A stretch of 64,000 nucleotides of DNA from Rhizobium vallis (GCF_003985155.1 NZ_ML133693.1:186001-250000), one strand, 5' to 3'; positions 18,941 through 27,825 are shown, counted from the first letter of the stretch. The notes: a model not told the origin generated them from the sequence alone. Translations and numbers: made by a program.

Positions 18941-20362
18941 CTATCTCCGGGCCGCGCGCGTGAAGAGCTGATCGAGCAGCGTCAGCGCCAGATCGATCTC
19001 TTCGCGTGAGATCAGCAGGTTCGGCGCCAGGGTGATGACGTTTTTATGGTAGCCGCCGACATCGAGAACGAGGCCATAGACCTTGTTGCCGACCGGGAGA
19101 TCGCCCTTCATGCCTTCGTCGCAAAGCCAGTCCATCGTCGCCTTGTCGGGCGTGAAACCGTCTTCCTTGCAGATTTCGCATCTCAGCGCCAATCCGAGCC
19201 CGTCGACGTCGCCGACGATCGCATGGCGCTTCTGAAGCTGCTTCAGGCCATCGAGGAAATAGGCTCCCTTGGCCATGATCGCCGCGCCGAAATCCTCCTC
19301 TTCCAGCATCTTCATGGTTTCGAGCGCAACGGCCGTTCCCATCGGATTGCTGGCGAAGGTGGAATGGGTGGAGCCGGGCGGGAAGACGGTCGGATTGATC
19401 ATTTCTTCCTTGGCCCAGACACCCGAGAGCGGGTTGAGCCCATTGGTGATCGCCTTGCCGAAGACGAGAACGTCGGGCGACACGCCGAAATGCTCGATCG
19501 ACCAGAGTTTTCCGGTCCGGTAGACGCCCATCTGGATCTCGTCGACGACAAGCAGGATGCCGTGCTGATCGAGGACCTTCTTGAGTTCGGTGAAGAAGTT
19601 CATCGGCGGAATGACATAGCCGCCGGTGCCCTGGATCGGCTCGATATAAAAGGCCGCATATTCGGCACTGCCGACCTTGGGATCCCAGACGCCGTTATAT
19701 TCGCTTTCAAAGAGGCGAGCGAACTTGCGCACGCAATGCTCTCCGTATTCTTCCTTCGACATGCCCTTCGGGCCGCGGAAGTGATATGGAAACTCGATGA
19801 ATTGCGCTCGCTCGCCGAAATGCCCGAAGCGGCGGCGATACCGATAGCTGGAGGTGATTGCCGAGGCGCCGAGAGTGCGGCCGTGATAGCCGCCTTCGAA
19901 GGCGAACATCAGGCTTTTGCCGCCTGTATAATTGCGTACCAGTTTCAGCGAATCTTCGACCGCCTGCGAGCCGCCGACATTGAAATGAACGCGCCCCTTG
20001 CGGCCGAACTTGCGCTCGGCATCTTGCGCGATCATCGCCGCCAGCTCGACCTTCTCGCGATGCAGATATTGCGAGGCGACTTGCGGCAGCCGGTCGAGCT
20101 GCCGATGCACGGCGGCATTCAGCCTCTCGTTGCGATAGCCGAAATTGACGGCGGAATACCACATCTGCAGATCGAGAAACGGCGTCCCTTTTGCGTCATA
20201 GACGTAGGAGCCTTCGCATTCTTCGAAGAATTTCGGTTCCGCCGCGTAGTGGACCGTATCGCCATGCGAGCAATAGGTCTCCTCCAGAACCCGCAGCTCG
20301 GCTTCCGACCTTTCGGTGAGCGCGGTGTTTTCCTTGAAGGCGTCGGCGTTGACAATGTTCAT
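18941..20362 (-). CDS. Class III PLP-dependent aminotransferase
   Basis: A 473-residue fold-type I aminotransferase related to ornithine, acetylornithine and diaminobutyrate aminotransferases. Visible motifs: 'VGGSQAVEDSLKLVRNYTG' and 'FEGGYHGRTLGASAITSS' for PLP phosphate and ring stacking, 'LLVVDEIQMG' for the pyridine-N Asp, and 'VFGKAITNGLNP' with the Schiff-base Lys. ATG 20362 follows GAGGTTCACC. Longer open frames upstream run through the HAD gene and are not credible. It probably aminates an aldehyde or keto acid to form the amine part of the operon's product; this role is inferred. Confidence 0.92.
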   Translation of the reverse strand: MNIVNADAFKENTALTERSEAELRVLEETYCSHGDTVHYAAEPKFFEECEGSYVYDAKGTPFLDLQMWYSAVNFGYRNERLNAAVHRQLDRLPQVASQYLHREKVELAAMIAQDAERKFGRKGRVHFNVGGSQAVEDSLKLVRNYTGGKSLMFAFEGGYHGRTLGASAITSSYRYRRRFGHFGERAQFIEFPYHFRGPKGMSKEEYGEHCVRKFARLFESEYNGVWDPKVGSAEYAAFYIEPIQGTGGYVIPPMNFFTELKKVLDQHGILLVVDEIQMGVYRTGKLWSIEHFGVSPDVLVFGKAITNGLNPLSGVWAKEEMINPTVFPPGSTHSTFASNPMGTAVALETMKMLEEEDFGAAIMAKGAYFLDGLKQLQKRHAIVGDVDGLGLALRCEICKEDGFTPDKATMDWLCDEGMKGDLPVGNKVYGLVLDVGGYHKNVITLAPNLLISREEIDLALTLLDQLFTRAARR

Positions 20363-20382
20363 TGGTGAACCTCTCAGTCTGG

Positions 20383-21066
20383 TTATGCGATTGAAGATTG
20401 CAGCAATGCGCGGGGCCGCCGCGCGATGCCGGGAAGGACGGCTTGCATCTTGGGGATCAAGTCGGTGAAGTCGTCGAAGGTGATGCAAGAAATGCCCTGG
20501 TCGCCGCAGTATTCGGCGAGCTTGCCCTTGGCGAAGACGAGACCGGCCCTGCCGGAAACGCAGAAATCGCTCCGTCCATCGCCGATGTAGATCTGCCGCT
20601 CGATGCCGCCGATGACCTTGCATTTGCACACGCCCGAGCCTGCCGAACAGCCTGCCGTCGCCGGCGAAGGCGCAAGCGCATAGGTGTCGTGACCCTCGAC
20701 GACCCGATGGGTAAGGATATTGGCGATGACAGGCAGATCCTTGATGCCGTTCAGCGCCAGGACGTGGCGGATGAAGTAATCGACGCCGTCGCTGACGACG
20801 GTGATCGGCAGACCGTTTTCGCGGCAATAATCACGGAATGCCACGAAGCCGGGATCGATTGCCACGGTGTCGAGGAGTGCGTCGAGCTCATGCCGGTTTG
20901 CCCGGATGAGGGCGATTTGGCGGCGCATGCACTCGGCCGACCCGATCTGACCGTCCTTCCATTCCTGCTCGATGTCTTCCCATTGCGGATCGGCAAAGGA
21001 AGACAGGACGATATCCGTCACGTCCTGAATGGAAATCGTGCCGTCAAAATCGGAAAAAATTTGCAT
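20383..21066 (-). CDS. MtnX-like HAD-IB family phosphatase
   Basis: A 227-residue haloacid dehalogenase-type phosphatase. Motif I is 'FSDFDGTIS' with both catalytic Asp, motif II is 'TVVSDGVDYF', motif III is the Lys in 'VFAKGKLAEYC', and motif IV is 'YIGDGRSDFC'. A cysteine-rich loop 'CSAGSGVCKCK' at about residues 140-150 is unusual and might bind metal. Relatives include MtnX and phosphoserine phosphatase. It is first in the operon, 103 bases downstream of the histidine kinase gene, with the aminotransferase following after 20 bases. It may release phosphate from a precursor before or after transamination. Confidence 0.85.
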   Translation of the reverse strand: MQIFSDFDGTISIQDVTDIVLSSFADPQWEDIEQEWKDGQIGSAECMRRQIALIRANRHELDALLDTVAIDPGFVAFRDYCRENGLPITVVSDGVDYFIRHVLALNGIKDLPVIANILTHRVVEGHDTYALAPSPATAGCSAGSGVCKCKVIGGIERQIYIGDGRSDFCVSGRAGLVFAKGKLAEYCGDQGISCITFDDFTDLIPKMQAVLPGIARRPRALLQSSIA

Positions 21067-21169
21067 CCAATGGCCCTTCGACTTGATCCGCGGCTGTGTT
21101 TACCGGGAGTCGATGAGGCAAGCCTGAGGGCAAAATGATGCGAAAATGAAAAATGAACGGCCGGCAGCC

Positions 21170-22546
21170 TCAGTCTCTGGGCAGGCGCAATTCGACCCGC
21201 AGGCCGTTACCCCAAGGGGATGTCGAAAGCGCTACCGACACGGACAGTCGTTCGGCGGTATCGGCGACGATCGCAAGTCCAAGGCCGGCCCCCTCGGCAT
21301 GCAGCGTGTCCAGGCGATGGAATCGCTTGAAGACGGCCTCACGCTCCTCCTCGGGGATGCCTGGTCCGCTGTCGCTGATCGAGATCAGCCAGAAACCAGC
21401 CTCGGGGGAGACGATGACTTCGATCCTGCCGCCGACGGGGGTGTATTTGATGGCGTTATCAAGCAGGTTGCTGATCATCACCTGCAGGAGAGATTCGTCT
21501 GTCTGAACCTGAGCCTCTTCCGCACCCTCCAGGGAAACGTCAAGATCGCGGCTGGAGATGATGTTGCCGAAATCCGCGAGCGTCGACGCAATCAACCGGT
21601 AAAGTGAAACCGGCGTCAGATTGAGCGGATGATGGCTCACGCGTGCCAGGCGCAGCAACTGTTCGATCAGGTGCATTGCTCTGTCGTTGCTGGACACCAG
21701 ATCCGCAATGATCGGCTTGCGTTCCTGTTCGCTGTCGCTCTTGTCCAGCATCTGCAGGAGCAGCTTGACGCTTGCCTGCGGCGTGCGCAGTTGATGGGCG
21801 GCGAGATCCGAGAACCGCCGCTCCAGCGTCAGGGAGCGGCCGAGCTTTTCCAGCAGGTGGTTGATCGAACGGCCAAGTGGCAGGAGATCGCGCGGCAGAT
21901 CCTCGACGGGGATGGCCGACAGGTCGTCCGGCGAGCGCGTGCGGATCTGGTAGACCAACCCGTAAATGGCGCGCAGGCCGCTGCGGATCCCAAGCCAAAT
22001 CAGTAAACCGATGACCGGCACAAGAATGAGCAGCGGAAAGAAGAGATTCAAGAGGATGTTGGAGACCAACGTCTGGCGCAGCGAAATCTTCTCGCCGACT
22101 TCCATGATGATGCCGGAATCGGGGATCGGCAACGAATAGATGCGCCAATTCTCCCCCTGATAGGCAAGGTCGGTGAAGCCGACCTTCTGGTGCGACACTT
22201 CGGGCGGGAAGGCCGTGCTGCTGTAGTACATGATCTTGTCGTTCACCCAGGCGCGGAACATATGCGCATCGGCGTAATCGTCGGCGTCTTCATTGAAGGC
22301 AAGCTGGTTATCCATGCTGAAATCGATGTCACCGACCTCCTGGGGCGTGCGATCCATCGAATGCTTCAGCCGATAATGCAGCAATCTCCACAACACGTTC
22401 GCATCGTTGATGAGCTGCGCGTCGTAGATGTTGTTGATCTCGCGCGTGGCGCTGTTGAAGGCGAAAGCGCCGATCACCATGATCGCCACCACCACGACCG
22501 GCGCGATCCTGAGGAAGAGCTTGCGTGTAAGGGTGGATTTCCTCAT
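21170..22546 (-). CDS. Sensor histidine kinase (TctE/QseC-like)
   Basis: A 458-residue inner-membrane kinase. A membrane helix at about 12-30 and another near 175-195 enclose a periplasmic sensor of about 145 residues. HAMP-like linker, then the H-box 'AAHQLRTPQASVKLLL' with the phospho-accepting His, N-box 'NLLDNAIKYTP', G-boxes 'DSGPGIPEEE' and 'GAGLGLAIV'. The start overlaps the response regulator stop by four bases. Position directly upstream and co-oriented with the lipid-like operon, as PmrAB is with arn genes, suggests it controls that operon in response to an envelope signal; this is inference. Confidence 0.92.
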   Translation of the reverse strand: MRKSTLTRKLFLRIAPVVVVAIMVIGAFAFNSATREINNIYDAQLINDANVLWRLLHYRLKHSMDRTPQEVGDIDFSMDNQLAFNEDADDYADAHMFRAWVNDKIMYYSSTAFPPEVSHQKVGFTDLAYQGENWRIYSLPIPDSGIIMEVGEKISLRQTLVSNILLNLFFPLLILVPVIGLLIWLGIRSGLRAIYGLVYQIRTRSPDDLSAIPVEDLPRDLLPLGRSINHLLEKLGRSLTLERRFSDLAAHQLRTPQASVKLLLQMLDKSDSEQERKPIIADLVSSNDRAMHLIEQLLRLARVSHHPLNLTPVSLYRLIASTLADFGNIISSRDLDVSLEGAEEAQVQTDESLLQVMISNLLDNAIKYTPVGGRIEVIVSPEAGFWLISISDSGPGIPEEEREAVFKRFHRLDTLHAEGAGLGLAIVADTAERLSVSVALSTSPWGNGLRVELRLPRD

Positions 22547-23199
22547 CGTTCGATCATGTAACCGACGCCGCGGATGGACTTGATGAAGTCTGTGCCGAGC
22601 TTCTTGCGGAGATTGTAGATCGTAACCTCGATAGCATTGCTTTCGACCGTGCTGTAGGCATCATAGAGCGCATATTCTATGTCATTCTTCGTCACGTATC
22701 GGCCGCTGCGCTCCATCAGCACCTTGAGGAGGTGAAATTCCTTGGCCGTAATATGCAGCTGCATATTGGCTTTCCGTGCAACCATCGCCGATGGATCCAC
22801 CTCGACGTCACCGCACCGCAACAGGCTTTCCGTCCGCCCGTCGCGGCGTCGGATGAGCGCCCGAAGGCGGGCAAGCAGTTCATCGAGATCGAAGGGCTTG
22901 ACCATATAGTCGTCCGCTCCCTCATCAAGACCTTCAACCTTGCGCCTTATCGCATCGAGGGCTGTCAGCAGCAGGATCGGAACGGTATTTCCGGCCCGCC
23001 GCATTCCTTTCAAGACTTCGATGCCGCTCAGGACCGGCAGGTTGATGTCGAGTATGACGGCCGTAAAATCGGAGTGCTCCGCCGCTTCCAGGGCCGACTG
23101 GCCATCGCGCATCCAGTCAACGCCATAGGCGTGCTTCTCCAGCGCCTTTTTAAGCGATGAGCCGAGGATGCTATCGTCTTCAACAAGCAAAATTCGCAT
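22543..23199 (-). CDS. OmpR-family response regulator
   Basis: A 218-residue two-domain regulator. The receiver has the acidic pair 'LLVEDDS', phospho-Asp in 'AVILDINLPVLSG' at about residue 51, Thr in 'LLLTALD' and Lys in 'DYMVKPFDLDELLAR'. The C-terminal winged helix has the usual 'SRLVEVTIYNLRKKLG'-like pattern ('ESNAIEVTIYNLRKKLG') and 'IRGVGYMIE'. It is most like QseB/TctD/PmrA regulators. It is the first gene of the two-gene set with the kinase and may extend its transcript into the downstream nine-gene operon. Confidence 0.94.
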   Translation of the reverse strand: MRILLVEDDSILGSSLKKALEKHAYGVDWMRDGQSALEAAEHSDFTAVILDINLPVLSGIEVLKGMRRAGNTVPILLLTALDAIRRKVEGLDEGADDYMVKPFDLDELLARLRALIRRRDGRTESLLRCGDVEVDPSAMVARKANMQLHITAKEFHLLKVLMERSGRYVTKNDIEYALYDAYSTVESNAIEVTIYNLRKKLGTDFIKSIRGVGYMIER

Positions 23200-23599
23200 G
23201 TTTTCACTTCATCCTTGGCACAAGCAAGGGCACTAATGTGTGTCTGGTCTGACACGATATGCCATAAGCGTAAGATCTTTTCTCGGCATCAATTTGCCAC
23301 AGGCCGTGCGCGGAGCATCGTCATCAGTGGCGCGGAATGTGGAATTTGTCAGGTTCCATAATTGAACCTATCGATCGAGACAGGAGCGGGAAACGACTTT
23401 CCAAGCGCACGGAAACCAGAGGCACAAGTCCCGTTACCCGTGCCGGCCATAGCCTCTGGGACATTGCCACGAACAGCCATGTCTTGAGCTTTTCACCCTT
23501 AGAGTTGCTTTCTCGGCAGTGCGGTTTTTTACGGTGTTGGTGCTCAGTGGCTTGGCCTAGAGCTTACTCGTATATCTCGCGTTCGATGACCATAATGCC
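23200..23599. other. Gene-free region with a 15-bp element repeated 10 kb away
   Basis: About 400 bases between the divergent-end response regulator start and the agmatinase stop. An 88-codon open frame exists on + but lacks a recognisable ribosome site, family or composition. It contains TCAGGTTCCATAATT at 23349-23363, within an inverted repeat AGGTTC-N7-GAACCT (23351-23369). The same 15 bases recur in the same orientation at 33321-33335. The part near 23200 must hold the response regulator promoter, but no clear -35/-10 pair was recognised. Confidence 0.6.
23349..23369 (+). repeat. Direct-repeat copy 1 (15 bp) with internal inverted repeat
   Basis: TCAGGTTCCATAATT is identical to 33321-33335, and similarity continues for several more bases. 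AGGTTC/GAACCT gives a 6-bp inverted repeat with 7-base spacer. The two copies flank the amine/amino-acid block at 23.6-33.1 kb. Confidence 0.5.
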
Positions 23600-24655
23600 T
23601 TAGCGTTTGCCGATCGATGGACTGAACACCATTAAGCTCAGAATCTCAAAAAGCACCTGCGCCGCGGCTTGCGCTGTGTTGGTCGTCGCGTCATATTGCG
23701 GGGCAACTTCGACGACGTCACCGCCCACCAGATTTACCCCTTTCAGTCCTCGTATCAGCTCAAGGACTTCACGCGTGGTCAATCCACCAACCTCGGGCGT
23801 GCCAGTGCCGGGTGCAAAGCTCGGATCGAGACTGTCGACATCGAAGGAAAGATAGGTCGGGCCATCGCCGACGATGGATTTTGCCTTGGCGACGACCGCC
23901 GCAATTCCCATTCCACTTATGTCCTCCGCGTGGATCACGGTCATTCCCGACTTATAGGAGAATTCCCACAAATATTCCGCCGAACCACGGATGCCGATCT
24001 GGATCGTCCTCGTCGGATCGAGCACACCGTCCAACACAGCATTGCGGAACGGCCCGCCGTGATGAAACTTTGTCTGATCGAATGCACCGCTCGTGTCGCA
24101 ATGGGCATCGATATGGATGAGGCCAACCGGCTGTCGCCGGCCGACGGCCTTCAAAATCGGATGGGTGATGGAATGATCACCGCCAACCGAGAGCGGTGCA
24201 ACGCCGGCATCGACGATCTGGCCAATGCGCTTTTCGATGTCGTCGTGGCTGAGCTCCAGCCGGTAACGGCTTTGGAACGATACGTCGCCGATGTCAGCGA
24301 CCCGGAGATCAAAAACCGGGGCCGTGCCGAGAACGTGATTGTATGGGCCAATCCTTTCGATGCCGCGAAGGGCGCGCGGTCCAAAACGGGAGCCTGGACG
24401 ATTGGTGACGCCAAGATCCATCGGGATTCCGGTGATGGCAACCTGGAGATTGCCGAAGTCGGGCTGGTCGGCGGCCACCTGCATATGGGGCGCGCTAAGG
24501 AAGGTCGGCACTCCGGAATATGGCGCCAGCCTCGTGCCGTTCTTGGAGATGATCTTCTCCGCCACTTTCCGAAACTTCTCATCGAATATCTCGCCGCCGT
24601 TGGCGTCTGCAAATTCCGCGCGCAGCTGTTCGAGCTGTGATTTGTCCCACACCAT
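23600..24655 (-). CDS. speB: Agmatinase-family ureohydrolase
   Basis: A 351-residue binuclear manganese hydrolase that removes urea from agmatine or a related guanidino compound. Metal motifs are intact: 'SVGGDHSITHP', 'LIHIDAHCDT' and 'LSFDVDSLDPSFAPGTG'. The N-terminal extension of about 50 residues relative to E. coli SpeB is common in alphaproteobacterial agmatinase/guanidinobutyrase proteins, so guanidinobutyrate or another guanidino acid is a real alternative substrate. ATG 24655 has GGAGA upstream; the longer open frame to 24934 would run into the divergent gene. It is divergent from the aminotransferase at 24752. Confidence 0.88.
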   Translation of the reverse strand: MVWDKSQLEQLRAEFADANGGEIFDEKFRKVAEKIISKNGTRLAPYSGVPTFLSAPHMQVAADQPDFGNLQVAITGIPMDLGVTNRPGSRFGPRALRGIERIGPYNHVLGTAPVFDLRVADIGDVSFQSRYRLELSHDDIEKRIGQIVDAGVAPLSVGGDHSITHPILKAVGRRQPVGLIHIDAHCDTSGAFDQTKFHHGGPFRNAVLDGVLDPTRTIQIGIRGSAEYLWEFSYKSGMTVIHAEDISGMGIAAVVAKAKSIVGDGPTYLSFDVDSLDPSFAPGTGTPEVGGLTTREVLELIRGLKGVNLVGGDVVEVAPQYDATTNTAQAAAQVLFEILSLMVFSPSIGKR

Positions 24656-24706
24656 GCGTATATGTCTCCGCTTCAGATCCGTCTTACTCGACAAAGAGGT
24701 TGAGAA

Positions 24707-24737
24707 AGCAATTGGTATCGTTGTAGCAATCGGTATC
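24707..24737. promoter_or_regulatory. Near-identical 13-bp direct repeats in divergent intergenic region
   Basis: AGCAATTGGTATC (24707-24719) and AGCAATCGGTATC (24725-24737) differ at one base and are 18 bp apart. They lie between the divergent agmatinase and aminotransferase genes, just before the latter. A regulator binding site is possible; no protein is assigned. Confidence 0.35.
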
Positions 24738-24751
24738 AAAGAGAAATCGAT

Positions 24752-25915
24752 ATGACCTTCGCAAAACCCAATTCCCTCGTTGCCCGCCTCTCCGCCCCGC
24801 CCATTCCTACCGTCGTTGCCTGGGGCCGCGAATACAAAGGGCTGAAGGGGCCACTCATCGATCTGTCGCAAGCCGTACCAGGCTATCCCGCGCATCCCGA
24901 GATGCTGCGGCTTCTTGGCGAGGCCGCCGGGCAACAGGCCATGACGGGATACGGGCCGATCGAGGGCGAACCTTTATTGCGCGAAACCTACGCGGCTCAT
25001 CTTGCCGAGCTTTACGGCGCCGACATTTCCGGCGGCAATATCCACATTACCGCCGGCTGCAATCAGGCGTTCATGTGCACAGCGATCGCGCTTGCGGGCA
25101 CGGGCGATACCGCGGCGCTCACCAATCCCTTCTATTTCAATCACGACACGACCCTGTCGATGCTTGGGATCGGTCGGCGATTGGTCCATTGCGACCCCGC
25201 TGGCGGTTTCCTTCCCGATCTGGATTCAGCCGAGGCTGCCCTTGCGGCCGGCGCGAAGATGCTTGCCGTCGTTACCCCCAACAATCCGACCGGGGCCGTG
25301 TATCCACCAAGCCTGCTCCACGATCTGTTTGTGCTTTGCCGGAAACATGGCGCCTGGCTGATCCTCGATGAAACCTACAGGGATTTCCTTGTCGAAGGCT
25401 ACGGCCGGCCGCATTCCCTCCTCTCCCAGCCGGGGTGGGAGGATACGCTCGTTCTTCTCTACAGTTTTTCGAAATCTTTCTGCATCCCCGGTCATCGACT
25501 GGGTGCAATCACCGCGGGACCCAAACTCATCGCCGAGATCGCGAAGGTTATGGACAATATGCAGATCTGCGCACCACGTTCGGCTCAGATCGCAGTTGCA
25601 TCGGCTCTGCCGGCGCTCGCCGATTGGCGGGCCGGCAACCGGTTGGAGATTGCTCGCCGCGCGGACGCTCTGAGACTGGCCACCTCAGAGTTGCCAGACT
25701 GGGAGCTCGCAGCGATCGGAGCATATTTCGCCTTTGTTCGCCACCCTTTTGCCGATCGATCGTCTTCCGAGGTTGCGGAAAAACTGGCCATAGACTCCGG
25801 CATCGTCTGCATACCCGGCGCCTATTTCGGCGAAGGGCAGGAGCGGTATCTCAGACTTGCCTTTGCCAATGCGGATGTCGCCTCGATAGCGCTATTGCCG
25901 GAGCGGCTTCGCTAG
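24752..25915 (+). CDS. Class I/II PLP-dependent aminotransferase
   Basis: A 387-residue fold-type I aminotransferase. 'AMTGYGPIEGEPLLRE' and 'TAGCNQAFMC' form the PLP phosphate region, 'VTPNNPTGAVYP' is the Asn/Pro motif, 'LILDETYRDF' holds the pyridine Asp and Tyr, and 'YSFSKSFCIPGHRLG' the Schiff-base Lys and phosphate-binding residues; the C-terminal Arg region is 'RYLRLAFAN'. The subgroup resembles aspartate/aromatic aminotransferases. Next to an amidinohydrolase and an amino-acid importer it may transaminate the liberated amine or amino acid. It converges on the flavin reductase gene, with a 24-base overlap. Confidence 0.9.
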   Translation: MTFAKPNSLVARLSAPPIPTVVAWGREYKGLKGPLIDLSQAVPGYPAHPEMLRLLGEAAGQQAMTGYGPIEGEPLLRETYAAHLAELYGADISGGNIHITAGCNQAFMCTAIALAGTGDTAALTNPFYFNHDTTLSMLGIGRRLVHCDPAGGFLPDLDSAEAALAAGAKMLAVVTPNNPTGAVYPPSLLHDLFVLCRKHGAWLILDETYRDFLVEGYGRPHSLLSQPGWEDTLVLLYSFSKSFCIPGHRLGAITAGPKLIAEIAKVMDNMQICAPRSAQIAVASALPALADWRAGNRLEIARRADALRLATSELPDWELAAIGAYFAFVRHPFADRSSSEVAEKLAIDSGIVCIPGAYFGEGQERYLRLAFANADVASIALLPERLR

Positions 25916-26431
25916 GATGCGGCGATGGTCTTCCACCGGAAGTTCATGATAGCCGCCTTGCCAGTATAGAAGTGGCCCGATGCCCTGTCGGATTTCGATT
26001 GCGCGGATATGCCCGATCAAAACCGCATGGGAATGATGGTGCAATACGGTTTCAAGTTCGCAGTCTAGGACCGTGAGGGCATTTTCAAGCGCCGCCGCGC
26101 CGGTCTTGAGGCAATACCATTCTGCACCATTGTAGCGTTCGGCACCCTTGCGTCCGTCAAAACCGGCAAAGGATTGCGCGACTTGCTGCTGGTCGGCTGC
26201 GAGCACGTTCACACAGAAGCAGCCATACCGCTGTAGGAGCGGCCATGAAGAGGACGCGCGGTTGACACTGACGATCACCGAAGGCCGCTCTGCGGAAAAC
26301 GAAGAGACCGACGTCGCGGTGAAGCCGCTACGGTCTTGTCCGTCTCCAACCGTGATCACGCTGACCGCACCGGCCAGCTGACGCATCGAAAGCTTGAACT
26401 CCGCTTCACTGATCAAAGCCCCGGCACTCAT
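25892..26431 (-). CDS. Flavin reductase family protein (FMN reductase component)
   Basis: A 179-residue flavin reductase-like domain protein with 'LAGAVSVITVGDG', 'GFTATSVSSFSAERPSVIVSVN' and 'VLIGHIRAIEI', as in HpaC/NtaB/DszD-type reductases. It would supply FMNH2 to the LLM monooxygenase encoded immediately upstream, whose stop it overlaps by one base. Cytoplasmic. The pair makes a complete two-component monooxygenase. Confidence 0.9.
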   Translation of the reverse strand: MSAGALISEAEFKLSMRQLAGAVSVITVGDGQDRSGFTATSVSSFSAERPSVIVSVNRASSSWPLLQRYGCFCVNVLAADQQQVAQSFAGFDGRKGAERYNGAEWYCLKTGAAALENALTVLDCELETVLHHHSHAVLIGHIRAIEIRQGIGPLLYWQGGYHELPVEDHRRILAKPLRQ

Positions 26432-27783
26432 CAGGCCGGCCCCTTTGCTTTGGCAAAGCGATTGGCAGGCATTGAAAGACCGAGGTTCTCGCGCAGGGTC
26501 GTGCCTTCATATTCCTCGCGAAACAGCCCGCGGCGGCGAAGCTCCGGTAGGACAAGCCGCACGAAATCGTCGAGGCTGGACGGCAATGTCGGAAACATCA
26601 GGATGAAGCCGTCGGCAGCACGCGTCTCGAACCACTCCTCCATGTAATCGGCGATCCGGGCCGGGGTGCCTGTTATGCCATTTCCGGTGTGCTTTTCGGC
26701 ATAGTGCCGGATGAGCTCGCCGACGGTGTGGCCGCTCTTGACGAAATCGACCAGTTCGTCGAACAGGGCGCGTGATCCCTTGGGCGCCGCTGGCAGTCGA
26801 TCCATGGGGAAAGGCTTGTCGAGAGCCACGTCGCGCAGGTCCGCTTCCAGGAATTCGGAGAGCATCAGCCGCCCGACATCCGGATGCATCCTGTCGATCA
26901 GGTCATCCACCTTCGCCTTTGCTTCGGCTTCGGTTTCACCGACGTTGACAACGATGCCCGGCATGATTTTCAGATCGTCCGGATCGCGTCCATGGGCCGG
27001 CATCCGGCTTTTGACGTTTTCGTAGAAGGCGCGGTTGCGTTCAATATTCGATGCGAGGCTGAAGACGATCTCGGCCGTGCGAGCCGCCATGTCCATTCCG
27101 GGCTCCGAACCGCCCGCCTGGGCGATGATGGGACGGCCCTGGGGTGTTCGCGCGATGTTCAGAGGGCCGCGAACCTGAAAGTGTTTGCCTCTGTGATTGA
27201 GCGTGTGGTGCTTGTCCTTGTCGTAGTAAATACCATTCTCACGGTCGAGAAGCAGCGCACCTTCCTCGAAACTGTCCCAAAGGCCGAATACGACGTCAAC
27301 GAACTCGTTGCCGCGCTCGTAACGTAGCGCATGCGGATCGAGACCCTCGCGGTTGAAGTTGTAGCCGGTTTCGTCGTGGTCTGAGGTGACGACATTCCAG
27401 CAAGCGCGGCCTTTGCTCAGATGGTCAATCGAGGAAAACAGGCGGGCGACATTGTATGGCTCGTAGTAACTCGTCGAGACCGTCGCCACGAGACCGAGAT
27501 TATTCGTCGTGACCGCTAGTGCTGAAAGCAGCGAGAGCGGTTCAAAACGGTTCATCTTGGTCGGTATCCGGGCAAGCGCATTCGGATCGCCGACCGCAGC
27601 GGCGGGAGAATCGGCCATGAACATAAAATCGAACTTGGCCGCCTCGGATCGGTTGGCGACATCAAGCAGATGAGCGAAGTCGTTGGCGCCGTTGACATCG
27701 CTTGCCGGATGCAGCCAGGAGGCCGGATGAAAACCGAAAGTATAGACGAAAGTCCCGAGTTTCATCTTGTCGGTTCGCGCCAT
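26431..27783 (-). CDS. LLM-class flavin-dependent monooxygenase (NtaA/SnaA/DszA type)
   Basis: A 450-residue luciferase-like TIM-barrel monooxygenase of the group that uses FMNH2 from a partner reductase. Family landmarks: 'DFMFMADSPAAA', 'TVSTSYYEPYNVARLFSSID', 'GRACWNVVTS', 'HRGKHFQVRGPLNI', 'PQGRPIIAQAGGSEPG'. Relatives oxidise nitrilotriacetate, EDTA, dibenzothiophene sulfone, dimethylsulfide or alkyl thioethers and amines. With the amino-acid importer and regulators nearby, an N- or S-containing amino acid derivative is the likely substrate class; the exact substrate cannot be read from the sequence. Confidence 0.9.
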   Translation of the reverse strand: MARTDKMKLGTFVYTFGFHPASWLHPASDVNGANDFAHLLDVANRSEAAKFDFMFMADSPAAAVGDPNALARIPTKMNRFEPLSLLSALAVTTNNLGLVATVSTSYYEPYNVARLFSSIDHLSKGRACWNVVTSDHDETGYNFNREGLDPHALRYERGNEFVDVVFGLWDSFEEGALLLDRENGIYYDKDKHHTLNHRGKHFQVRGPLNIARTPQGRPIIAQAGGSEPGMDMAARTAEIVFSLASNIERNRAFYENVKSRMPAHGRDPDDLKIMPGIVVNVGETEAEAKAKVDDLIDRMHPDVGRLMLSEFLEADLRDVALDKPFPMDRLPAAPKGSRALFDELVDFVKSGHTVGELIRHYAEKHTGNGITGTPARIADYMEEWFETRAADGFILMFPTLPSSLDDFVRLVLPELRRRGLFREEYEGTTLRENLGLSMPANRFAKAKGPA

Positions 27784-27809
27784 TGAGCTCTCCCGCTAGT
27801 CGGTTACGC

Positions 27810-27825
27810 CGCCTTCTTGAAGGCG
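27810..27825. promoter_or_regulatory. Short inverted repeat before the monooxygenase gene
   Basis: CGCCTTC-TT-GAAGGCG is a 7-bp inverted repeat with a two-base centre, 27-42 bases upstream of the monooxygenase start on the - strand. The loop is too short for a stable RNA hairpin, so an operator is more likely than a terminator. Weak evidence. Confidence 0.3.

Noticed and set aside
19046..20368. Long open frame (440 codons) on the + strand
   Set aside because: It is antisense to the class III aminotransferase, whose motifs and ribosome site are clear; no protein family is recognisable in the frame.
23337..23603. Possible 88-residue gene in the gap before agmatinase
   Set aside because: No ribosome site, no recognisable domain and it overlaps the 15-bp repeat.
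23669..24640. Long open frame (323 codons) on the + strand
   Set aside because: Shadow of the agmatinase-family gene on the other strand; no motif and no ribosome site.
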